DNA from: CAZIVP01 sp964542915 | Lineage (GTDB): Bacteria; Calditrichota; Calditrichia; Calditrichales; Calditrichaceae | Reading direction: 5' to 3' | Assembly (NCBI GenBank): GCA_964542915.1 | Contig: CAZIVP010000022.1 | Span: 1 to 53,581, forward strand | Length of the DNA stretch: 53,581 nt | Shown here: piece by piece, positions 17,856 through 24,616 of the stretch | Layout of the letters: each line of letters opens with the position of its first letter | Numbering within the stretch: position 1 is the first letter of the stretch | Notes under the pieces: model-generated | Databases searched by the model: none | What the model was told of the DNA's origin: nothing | Seen by the model: only the letters and a program-made list of their open reading frames with translations | Program-made: the position numbers and the translations under genes

Positions 17856-18026
17856 ATGAAGTTTTTCTGGCTTCTTCCGCTTATTGCTATTCTATTCATT
17901 TCGGTTCCGCTCAGTGATAATGGAACCAAGAGAGCGGTAACACCGCCGCCATCGGAAAACCCGGTATTCGAACCGGCCGATGCCAAATGTCCTCAACCAT
18001 CCAAACTGCCCCCGGAAGGGCTATAA
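17856..18026 (+). CDS. small exported protein 3 with C-terminal PPEGL motif
   Basis: 56 aa. Strong ribosome site GGAGG six bases before ATG. Residues 1-20 are a signal peptide-like hydrophobic stretch, followed by a proline-rich linker (TPPPSENPVFEP), one cysteine, and the C-terminus CPQPSKLPPEGL. It shares P-x-P-S-K-[LV]-P-P-E-G-L with protein 2 and the same pattern with protein 1. Codons in the tail differ between the three genes, so the likeness is at protein level. Expressed from the consensus promoter about 255 bases upstream. Function unknown. Confidence 0.75.
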   Translation: MKFFWLLPLIAILFISVPLSDNGTKRAVTPPPSENPVFEPADAKCPQPSKLPPEGL

Positions 18027-18041
18027 TCTCTCGTTTTATTG

Positions 18042-18159
18042 AGCGGCGCGTTACATTGTCAAATGCAGATAAAGAGAAGCGCTTAGAACAAGCCGGATAC
18101 ACTTTATTTCGAGCGTGTATAAAAGACTGCTAAAAATCGCTATTAAAAAACGCGCCGCT
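18042..18159 (+). other. 11-bp inverted repeat bracketing the 3' region of small protein 3
   Basis: AGCGGCGCGTT (18042-18052) and AACGCGCCGCT (18149-18159) are perfect complements 96 bases apart. In the transcript of small protein 3 they could close a long-range stem around an internal region. There is no run of T after the second arm, so it is not a standard intrinsic terminator. It lies between convergent genes. Confidence 0.5.
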
Positions 18160-18173
18160 TTGTCCCAAACGCT

Positions 18174-19715
18174 TCAGGCCTCCGTTGCCACACGTTGTTC
18201 GTTTTCTCTTGTCACATAAACGCCGGGTGCGCCTTCCAGCGGACATTTGGTTTCGCAAATGCCGCATCCGATGCATAATTCTTTAACAACATAAGGATAC
18301 TTAACCGGCCGTCGTTCTCCCGTTTCGGGATCAACAAAATCCTTCACCTCAAATTTGATGGCTTTGTCCGGCGTTGGACAATGCTCCTCACAGACAATGC
18401 AATCTTCGTTGCGGGCAAAGGGAATACAGAGATTCTTATCGAAAATAGCCAGACCGATGGGCAGCTTTTGCTTTTCCTCGAGCTTCAGCGCAAGAATGGC
18501 GTTCGTGGGACACACTTCGCCGCATAGGTTGCAGTTATACTCGCAATAACCCTCGCGCATCACCGCCACCGGCGCCCATAATTGGGCAACATGATCGCGG
18601 ATATGATCCGGTTGCAGGCAGCCGCCGTTGGATTCGCACATACGTACACACTCCAGGCACCGGATGCAACGATCCAGAAACAGATCTTCCCGCACCGAAC
18701 CCGGCGGCCGGATCAGGCGATCGCGGGCTTCGCGATTGCTTAATCCAAGGTTGAGTAAACCCAGCGCAACAACACTTCCGCCGGTTGTATATAAAAATTG
18801 GCGCCGGTCGTAATCGATGGGTGTATGATAGGGTTTCCAGCGCCAGCGATAACTTATGGCCTTAATCCTGGAAGGACAAGCCGCGCCGCAATTGAAACAC
18901 TCGATACATTCCACTTTATTGGTGCGAAAGACATTACCGGCTGGGATAGCGTTCATTTTACACTCGGTTTGGCAGTTATTGCAAACGGGACACTCCTCGC
19001 CAACGATGCGTTCGTAGAAACGAAACTGCGATAAAAAGCCCAGTAAAGCGCCGGCGGGACATACATAGCGGCACCAAAAGCGGCGTGACAGGCGTTCGAG
19101 TCCGATAATCATACCCACAAATAAAGCGATCCAGAAGAGTTGTTGGTAACCGGCCTGACTCTCAGGCATGAGGTGCCATTTGAAAAAATCGTAGGCGGCG
19201 TAAGCGGGCTCTTCCAGAAAACCGATATCGGAGAGGGCCAGCAACGAGGTTTCAGCCGCCAGCGTCGCCAGCGGGTAAAAAACGACGGTTAGCACGCGGT
19301 TAAAAATGGAGAGCGGATCGAGATATCCCCAAAAATGGACGGAAAAGACGGCCAGTATGATTAACGCCGTCAGAAGGCCAAATTTCACAAAACGCAAACG
19401 CTGCCATTTACCGGAAATCCGATTGGAAGGCGATCCGAGTATTTTACTGCCCGCATCCAGAGTCGTGCCGAGTGGACAGATCCAACCGCAGAAAAACCGC
19501 CCCAAAAAAACGGTCAATAACAATATCACAAGCGCCGGCCAGAATATCCAGGATATATGCAGGTTTTGAATGAAATCAAATAATGGAATCAGAGGGCTGA
19601 AGCGCAAAAAAATATCAGCCGCAAGTCCGTGATCGTAGGGATATCGTGCGATGATAAACAAAAAGATGAACAGTAATAAAAAGAGAATCTGTACGATCCG
19701 TCGTACGTTATTCAA
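18174..19715 (-). CDS. membrane polyferredoxin, NapH/NapG-like fusion
   Basis: 513 aa from the TTG at 19715, chosen because GGGGGAGG lies nine bases upstream; the frame also allows a TTG at 19760. The N-terminal half has about five transmembrane helices with GRFFCGWICPLGT and RFWCRYVCPAGA, hallmarks of the NapH/NosR-type family. Then come 4Fe-4S motifs: CPVCNNCQTEC (242), CIECFNCGAAC (272), CIRCLECVRMC (352), CNLCGEVCP (398), CIVCEEHCP (438) and CIGCGICETKCP (485). Between the second and third clusters sits DRRQFLYTTGGSVVALG (near 305), a twin-arginine-like motif followed by a hydrophobic helix, as if NapG had been fused behind NapH. It should move electrons between quinol and a periplasmic acceptor. 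Operon with the DUF362 gene upstream (51-base gap). Confidence 0.88.
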   Translation of the reverse strand: MNNVRRIVQILFLLLFIFLFIIARYPYDHGLAADIFLRFSPLIPLFDFIQNLHISWIFWPALVILLLTVFLGRFFCGWICPLGTTLDAGSKILGSPSNRISGKWQRLRFVKFGLLTALIILAVFSVHFWGYLDPLSIFNRVLTVVFYPLATLAAETSLLALSDIGFLEEPAYAAYDFFKWHLMPESQAGYQQLFWIALFVGMIIGLERLSRRFWCRYVCPAGALLGFLSQFRFYERIVGEECPVCNNCQTECKMNAIPAGNVFRTNKVECIECFNCGAACPSRIKAISYRWRWKPYHTPIDYDRRQFLYTTGGSVVALGLLNLGLSNREARDRLIRPPGSVREDLFLDRCIRCLECVRMCESNGGCLQPDHIRDHVAQLWAPVAVMREGYCEYNCNLCGEVCPTNAILALKLEEKQKLPIGLAIFDKNLCIPFARNEDCIVCEEHCPTPDKAIKFEVKDFVDPETGERRPVKYPYVVKELCIGCGICETKCPLEGAPGVYVTRENEQRVATEA

Positions 19716-19766
19716 GCCAAATTGCCTCCCCCGGATACAAACGATTGTTTTGTATTTCAAAACGGA

Positions 19767-20672
19767 TTAACCGAGTTTAATGCGTTTCACATTCAGTTTA
19801 TTGAGATCGTATTTGGCAAGACCGCGTTGCTGTGCGGTTCGGATATGTCCGACTTCCTGTAATCGATGCCCGAATAAGTCCAGCGCCAGAAAATCGGCCG
19901 AAACCGTACAGGGGCTGGCGATCAGGGTTTTACGCAATTCCACATCATTGGGATTGCCGCCCACCGGACCGTTATCGGTAAGAATACGATAGGCGTCTAT
20001 GATGGTCAGAGTGGGTAAAATGTTACGGTTAATATCCGCAAGTTTGACGTCGAACTGATTGTGGATCGCGCCGCGATTCCCGCCCATAACGCCCATCAGA
20101 TTTTTCAATCCCAGCGTTACACGGCTGAGTGAGTGGTGTTTGGCGATAGGCACATTGATCACCTTGTCGGCATTCAGGTAATCTTCGTAAATCGGCCATT
20201 CATCGATCAATTCTCCGTCGATGGGAATGGTTTTATAACGGTTGCGGCGCACTTGCGCAATATCCGCTCCCGCTGCGGAAGCTTTCTCCTGAATTTGCGA
20301 ACTATTATAACAGCGACGCGGATTATTACAGGTACGATCGAATATCTTCACTTCATCGGCGCCGGCCTGTTTACACTGTTTAACCAGGGCGGCAACCAGA
20401 TCGGGATTGGTTGTAGCTGCAAGCTCCGGTTGACGGTCCCAACCGATATTGGGTTTGATAACTACCACATCGCCTTTTTTAATAAATCGCTTAATGCCGC
20501 CGAGCTCTTGCATGGCAGCGTTGAGTAAAGCTTCCGGTTCGCCGTTTTCCACCCACACGGCCTGTGGATAATCTTCGGATGCCAAAAGATGGTTGACCGG
20601 AAATAAACCGGGTATCACACCCGCACCAATGGTTCCGGCTGCTGTCGCTTTAATAAACGTCCGACGTTTCAT
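19767..20672 (-). CDS. Tat-exported DUF362 protein
   Basis: 301 aa. The ATG at 20672 (GGGG eight bases upstream) starts a classical twin-arginine signal, MKRRTFIKATAAG, ending near HLLA; a longer frame opens at 20693 but would bury the signal. The remainder is the DUF362 fold: VVIKPNIGWDRQPELAATT, a conserved VINVPIAKHHSLSRVTLGLK segment and LMGVMGGNRG. DUF362 proteins are of unknown activity and often occur beside polyferredoxins, sometimes with their own Fe-S clusters; here the cysteines needed for clusters are few, so electron transfer would rest with the neighbour. Probably a periplasmic partner of the downstream polyferredoxin. Confidence 0.88.
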   Translation of the reverse strand: MKRRTFIKATAAGTIGAGVIPGLFPVNHLLASEDYPQAVWVENGEPEALLNAAMQELGGIKRFIKKGDVVVIKPNIGWDRQPELAATTNPDLVAALVKQCKQAGADEVKIFDRTCNNPRRCYNSSQIQEKASAAGADIAQVRRNRYKTIPIDGELIDEWPIYEDYLNADKVINVPIAKHHSLSRVTLGLKNLMGVMGGNRGAIHNQFDVKLADINRNILPTLTIIDAYRILTDNGPVGGNPNDVELRKTLIASPCTVSADFLALDLFGHRLQEVGHIRTAQQRGLAKYDLNKLNVKRIKLG

Positions 20673-21009
20673 ATAAATCCCCGCCCGTTTCACAAACTAT
20701 ATATTTACGCTTTAAATGCAATTTAAGAAATCAAAGACCCTCTGTCTACCAATAATGGACCGCAATCGAAAACATCAGCGTCGGCCGTATCCGAATGAAT
20801 TTACATTGGCTTTATCATACTAATCCCATATAAATGCCTTACAAAACACTTGTAAAATAAAAAGGCTGGTCATTGACCAGCCTTTAGGAGGGGAAAGGTT
20901 ATGCGTCATTTTACATTACGGAACAAGAGATCTTTTGTTTCACCATAGCTTGAATATGCTTCGACAAGCAAAGTAACACCATATACACGGCTTCCATGAT
21001 TTAGGGGGT
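20673..21009. other. intergenic region between DUF362 gene and PEBP gene
   Basis: 337 bases holding the promoter side of the DUF362 operon and the 3' end of the PEBP gene with its terminator at 20861-20885. An AGGAGGGG followed by ATG at 20901 opens only 15 codons on the plus strand; not called. Confidence 0.5.
20861..20885 (-). terminator. intrinsic terminator of the PEBP gene
   Basis: Arms AAAGGCTGGTCA and TGACCAGCCTTT enclose a very short loop. Read on the minus strand, the stem is followed by TTTTTATTTTAC, giving the U-tract. It lies 125 bases after the stop of the gene at 21010-21471. Confidence 0.85.
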
Positions 21010-21471
21010 TCAAGAGCGGCTGTATGTGCCCATAAGTTGCGCTTCCTCCAGAATATGTCCCTCCATGGCTTTCACCAATTCTTGCTTGTTGACGGCGGCG
21101 TCGGCAACCAGAACCGTATCCAGAGCATACAGTTTGAAATAGTAGCGATGGGTTCCGCCCGGGGGACAGGGACCGCCGTAACCGATTTTTCTGAAATGAT
21201 TCTCGCCCTGCAAGGCGCCGTTTTCCAGTTGTTTATCGTTTACAACGGCTTCCGGCAGGCCTTTTTCATCAGCCGGCAGATTAAAAACAAGCCAGTGTAC
21301 AAAAGTGCCGCCGGGCGCATCCGGATCGTCGCATATCAATGCCAGGCTTTTGGCGTTGGCAGGAACGTCTTCCCAGGATAGAGCAGGAGAAACATCCTCC
21401 CCGTCGCAACTAAATTTTTTCGGAATCGGACCTTCATGTTCGAAAGCCGGACTGGTTATCTTAAGAGCCAT
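21010..21471 (-). CDS. YbhB/YbcL family PEBP-like protein
   Basis: 153 aa, the normal length of bacterial phosphatidylethanolamine-binding-protein homologues. Signature segments: FSCDGEDVSPALSWEDVP, LICDDPDAPGGTFVHWLVFNLP and YGGPCPPGGTHRYYFKLYALD, which together form the anion-binding pocket. No signal peptide, so cytoplasmic. AAAGGAGG lies four bases before the ATG. Ligand and role are unknown for the bacterial family. FmdB-like gene 171 bases upstream on the same strand; terminator downstream. Confidence 0.93.
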   Translation of the reverse strand: MALKITSPAFEHEGPIPKKFSCDGEDVSPALSWEDVPANAKSLALICDDPDAPGGTFVHWLVFNLPADEKGLPEAVVNDKQLENGALQGENHFRKIGYGGPCPPGGTHRYYFKLYALDTVLVADAAVNKQELVKAMEGHILEEAQLMGTYSRS

Positions 21472-21642
21472 AATGCCTCCTTTCAGAGAGTAATGATGTC
21501 TGATTGGTTAAATTGCTTTTCAATCCTTGAAGACCTCTCTCCTTTTTACGGTGTGGGTTACCATCTCAACCGGCATTTCGCAACGGCAACTTAGAAAAGC
21601 GTACAAGTGCTTCCGAATCCCTTTTATTTTAAGAAAGTTCCG

Positions 21643-21810
21643 CTAACTCTTCTTTGATGTAATTACCGACAGCCCGGAAAAGCGCCGTTCCACGTTTGAA
21701 CTCCCGCAATGCTCGCATTTGGGACCGGATGCGTTTTCAAATTCTTTCAGGGTTTGCCGGACGGCAAACGTCTTCTTACAATCCATGCACTTATACTCAT
21801 AAATGGGCAT
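21643..21810 (-). CDS. FmdB-family zinc ribbon protein
   Basis: 55 aa, found by reading the minus strand. It begins MPIYEYKCMDCKKTF and carries a second knuckle CEHCGSSNVERRFSGLS, the standard FmdB/CxxC_CxxC_SSSS pattern with two CxxC pairs for one zinc. The ribosome site is GAGGAGGAGG four bases before ATG. Such proteins are small putative regulators or chaperones of unknown function. Situated upstream of the PEBP gene on the same strand. Confidence 0.9.
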   Translation of the reverse strand: MPIYEYKCMDCKKTFAVRQTLKEFENASGPKCEHCGSSNVERRFSGLSVITSKKS

Positions 21811-22116
21811 CGTTCCTCCTCCTCGTTTTGGATTACTTCAACCTTTTTATGTAAAATACGGCCGATTGTTTCTTATATTTTCATAAATGCCTTTGGACAA
21901 GCTATATATGACGTAATCTGACTGGCATGTCATCTTATTGAGAATTAACGATCGATTACGCAATTGATAATAATAGCTAATGGATGATGCATCCGTGTTA
22001 AGCAATCGTTGCATTTATGAAGGCGGGTTACATTATAAAATAACTATGAACTGCAAAGCGATGGGTCGTTCTTCACAATGTGAGCAGGTAAACCTGAAGA
22101 TGAACGAGCGGGTCGG
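21811..22116. other. intergenic region, no gene seen
   Basis: 306 bases containing the promoter of the FmdB-like gene and the 3' side of the sigma-factor operon. No strong hairpin or small gene could be supported. Confidence 0.4.
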
Positions 22117-22644
22117 TTACCTGTGGTCGCGGCGCCCGCGGCGGTTATGGCCCGGTGCATCCTCCCGGAAGCCGCGGTACATCATATCCCTTAGAAATTG
22201 TTTGAAGCGTGTTTGTTGCTCTTCGGAGAGCATGCTTTTAACTTCTGTGAAGTGCCGTGCATTCAAGCGTTCGAGCTGTACATGTTCATTCCCGATGGCG
22301 CGGCTGAGCTCTTCTATCTTCAGTGTATCCGGAGTCGATGCTAACATTTCGCGCAATAGTGCACGCTTATGGCGGTGCAAACGCGCGCGTACGTCGCCGA
22401 CGCTGTCAAGATGTTTTGTACGCAATTGAGCGATTTTTTCTGCCTGCGTATCGCTTAGCTGCAGTTCTTTTTTAAGAAACATGCGCGCATGGCCCGGACG
22501 ATGGTTTTGCAGTTCAGGCGGAGGCGGTATTTCGGGTTTGTGAATATGCTGGTACCACAGAGTTCCCAGACTGATCAGATTGAGGACGATTAAAATAACG
22601 ATCAGCCAGGCCAGGTTTTTTTGCTTTGAAAAGAAATCCATCAT
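22117..22644 (-). CDS. CpxP/Spy-like periplasmic protein with membrane anchor
   Basis: 175 aa. Transmembrane helix at 10-31 (LAWLIVILIVLNLISLG), proline-rich linker, then a helical domain with paired LQLSDTQAEKIAQLRTKH and MLSEEQQTRFKQFLRDMM, the LTxxQ-type repeats of the CpxP/Spy/heavy-metal-sensor family. The tail is rich in arginine and histidine, which may bind metal. Third gene of the ECF sigma operon, two bases behind the 115-aa membrane protein. In related operons (for example CnrX or ZraP-type) such proteins sense metals or envelope stress; here that is an inference. Confidence 0.8.
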   Translation of the reverse strand: MMDFFSKQKNLAWLIVILIVLNLISLGTLWYQHIHKPEIPPPPELQNHRPGHARMFLKKELQLSDTQAEKIAQLRTKHLDSVGDVRARLHRHKRALLREMLASTPDTLKIEELSRAIGNEHVQLERLNARHFTEVKSMLSEEQQTRFKQFLRDMMYRGFREDAPGHNRRGRRDHR

Positions 22645-22646
22645 GA

Positions 22647-22994
22647 TTATTCCTGTTCCTCAAAATAGAACCACTGGTTCTCATCCGCAGTTAGGGCATA
22701 CTCTTCCGCAAATTGAGATACCCACCGTTGACGGATCGTATCCGTAGCATGGTCCATTTGCGTAAAAACGAGAATCGAAATCAGGTTGATCACCGTAAAG
22801 AAGATCAATACGGCCAGACGAATGGAATACGGTACAACCGCTGTAATCGATTTTTCCTGCTTACGACGCTCTTCCGCCCCTATACGGGCGCGTATGCGTG
22901 TGAGCAGATAGGGATTCGTCCCGGGATGATGTAATCGATCAAACGATGCAAGGGTTCGATCAACCTCCGCTTTTATCTGTTTCTTTCGATCCAT
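22647..22994 (-). CDS. small membrane protein, likely anti-sigma or regulator partner
   Basis: 115 aa. A charged N-terminal half (about 1-50) with an amphipathic helix is followed by one transmembrane helix near 54-80 (YSIRLAVLIFFTVINLISI) and a short external acidic tail. No zinc-binding anti-sigma motif (HxxxCxxC) is present. The position, directly after an ECF sigma gene and before a CpxP-like gene, suggests an anti-sigma factor or its anchor, but the sequence does not prove it. Confidence 0.6.
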   Translation of the reverse strand: MDRKKQIKAEVDRTLASFDRLHHPGTNPYLLTRIRARIGAEERRKQEKSITAVVPYSIRLAVLIFFTVINLISILVFTQMDHATDTIRQRWVSQFAEEYALTADENQWFYFEEQE

Positions 22995-23052
22995 TGCTTA
23001 TACCTCGCGGCTTTTATTAATTTGACGCCGTATGCGCTAAAATCTTGTATTT

Positions 23053-23628
23053 CTATAAACGGCGTTCGTAATAGGCGCTCAATATCTTCCGTAAATTTTT
23101 CTTGGCGCGATGTATCAGCGCCTCCACCGCCGGGACGGATATTTCCATAATGGCGGCGATCTCTTTATTGCTAAAGCCCTCATATTTACTGAGCGTTATG
23201 GCAATTTTCTGATTTTGCTTGAGCGCGTCAACCGCATTCTTCAGAATCCGGGCGCGTTCAGCTTCCTCGAGGGTATTATGCGGATTCTCTTCCGGCGTCA
23301 AATTCACGGTTTCATGGTCGGGATTAAAACCGAATACGCGCGTTAACGAACCAAAGCGTTTTTGTCGCTTCTTGCGCCGGATGGCGTCCAGCGACTTGCT
23401 AACGGCAATGCGGTAAAGCCAGGTTGAAATTTTTGCCTCGCCCCGGAAAGCGTCCATGGAACGATACACTTCCATAAAGACCTCCTGCGTTACATCTTCG
23501 GCTTCTTCGCGATTGTGTAAAAAACCGAAACAGGTATTCAACACCGATTGTTGATAGCGCGTCACCAGACTTTCGAAATTGGGTTCGGAATCATTTTTCA
23601 GAGCTTTTTCCTCGCGCGCTTCTTCCAT
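23053..23628 (-). CDS. ECF RNA polymerase sigma factor
   Basis: 191 aa from the ATG at 23628 (GGAAAG just upstream); a GTG start at 23670 would add 14 residues. Region 2: FESLVTRYQQSVLNTCFGFLHNREEAEDVTQEVF, with SISTWLYRIAVSK-like core promoter contact (KISTWLYRIAVSKSL). Region 4: ITLSKYEGFSNKEIAAIM followed by VPAVEALIHRAKKNL helix-turn-helix. The length and lack of region 1 or 3 fit the ECF class. Heads an operon with a one-helix membrane protein and a CpxP-like protein, so probably controls an envelope stress or metal response. Confidence 0.93.
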   Translation of the reverse strand: MEEAREEKALKNDSEPNFESLVTRYQQSVLNTCFGFLHNREEAEDVTQEVFMEVYRSMDAFRGEAKISTWLYRIAVSKSLDAIRRKKRQKRFGSLTRVFGFNPDHETVNLTPEENPHNTLEEAERARILKNAVDALKQNQKIAITLSKYEGFSNKEIAAIMEISVPAVEALIHRAKKNLRKILSAYYERRL

Positions 23629-23811
23629 CCGCTTTCCGGCAATTGGTCCATTTGTTTCCAATATCCCCACCGACGGAAAATCTTTTTTTCATAATTGGAC
23701 GTCAATTTACAAAAAATCATGCGGTAATGTAGCTCTGCCCGAAAAGAAACGACGTGCGAACCAACGTTCGAAGGGTTTGAACATTAAATCGCATGCTCCG
23801 GCTGAACACAA

Positions 23812-24267
23812 CTATCGCAACGTTTCGAACAGCCGGTAATTGGTTTCTTCCATACCCAAGGCCCGGTACACTTTTTGCGCCGTCGTATTATGCCGGTCCA
23901 CATACAGACGGAAGCCGCGAACCGCTTCTTCTCCGGCAGCCTGTTTTTTAACGTGTTCATAAAGGCGGCGATAAATCCCATGACGACGATAGTCGGGACG
24001 CACATAAACACTCTGGATCCACCAGAAAAGACCGTTACGCCAGTCGCTCCATTCATGGGTGATCATCAGCGATCCAACAACGGCATCGCTTGTTTCCGCA
24101 AGCAGATAAAAACCATAGTCCGGTTGTTGCATCAAATTACGGACGCCGCTGAGTACGGTTTCAAGATTCAAGGATAATTGTTCGGTTTCGAACGCCATGG
24201 CCCGGTTGAAGTCCGCAATGGTATTGGCATCGGAGAATGTTGCTTTGCGGATACGGAGCTCAGTCAT
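23812..24267 (-). CDS. GNAT family N-acetyltransferase
   Basis: 151 aa from the ATG at 24267 (AAAGGAA eight bases upstream); the open frame extends to 24366 but the added residues do not look like coding sequence. IRKATFSDANTIADFN is the usual beta1-alpha1 of the fold, YVRPDYRRHGIYRRLYEHV is the acetyl-CoA loop (V-x-P-x-x-R-x-x-G), and GFRLYVDRHNTTAQKVYRALGM is the typical C-terminal motif B. Substrate unknown. Monocistronic as far as visible. Confidence 0.9.
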   Translation of the reverse strand: MTELRIRKATFSDANTIADFNRAMAFETEQLSLNLETVLSGVRNLMQQPDYGFYLLAETSDAVVGSLMITHEWSDWRNGLFWWIQSVYVRPDYRRHGIYRRLYEHVKKQAAGEEAVRGFRLYVDRHNTTAQKVYRALGMEETNYRLFETLR

Positions 24268-24616
24268 AATGGGATTCCTTTCATTAAAATCAGTTTTTTC
24301 ATTGCCCGGCGGAAATATCGGTAAAAAATGGAACTTTACTGCCGCCCGTTTTTTTCGCGAGCGCATTGACCGTCAACGTGTTACGTTTTATTCAATACCG
24401 CAAGCCGGGAATGATTGAACGCCGTGTAAGCATTAATAAAAGGCAACGGAGCCGGCGTATCAATTTGGTTTACACGTTCCGTAATTTCAATTTACGATTT
24501 TACCGTTATGCCGTTATATTGAAACCTGTTGCGGATATCGGCGTAACATTCTGAATCTCCCGGAAACATAACGGCATGGTTATTCCGAAAGCGAAAGTTA
24601 GGAAACGAGGCGATTC
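24268..24616 (+). other. intergenic region with possible outer-membrane protein remnant
   Basis: 349 bases between the divergent acetyltransferase and TonB receptor genes. In frame with a stop at 24552-24554 lies a stretch (about 24455-24554) reading INLVYTFRNFNLRFYRYAV and ending PVADIGVTF. Alternating aromatic residues and a terminal phenylalanine are typical of the last strands of outer-membrane barrels. It might be the remains of another receptor; there is no proper start, so I do not call a gene. Confidence 0.35.

Noticed and set aside
16885..18026. PEP-CTERM/exosortase substrates
   Set aside because: PEP-CTERM proteins have the motif followed by a C-terminal helix and basic tail; here the helix is N-terminal and the motif is the very end of the protein.
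20901..20948. 15-codon ORF after AGGAGGGG
   Set aside because: Good ribosome-site match but it starts within the terminator region of an opposite-strand gene and is too short to support.
21980..22429. 149-codon plus-strand ORF
   Set aside because: Shadow of the CpxP-like gene; low-complexity arginine/serine-rich translation and no ribosome site.
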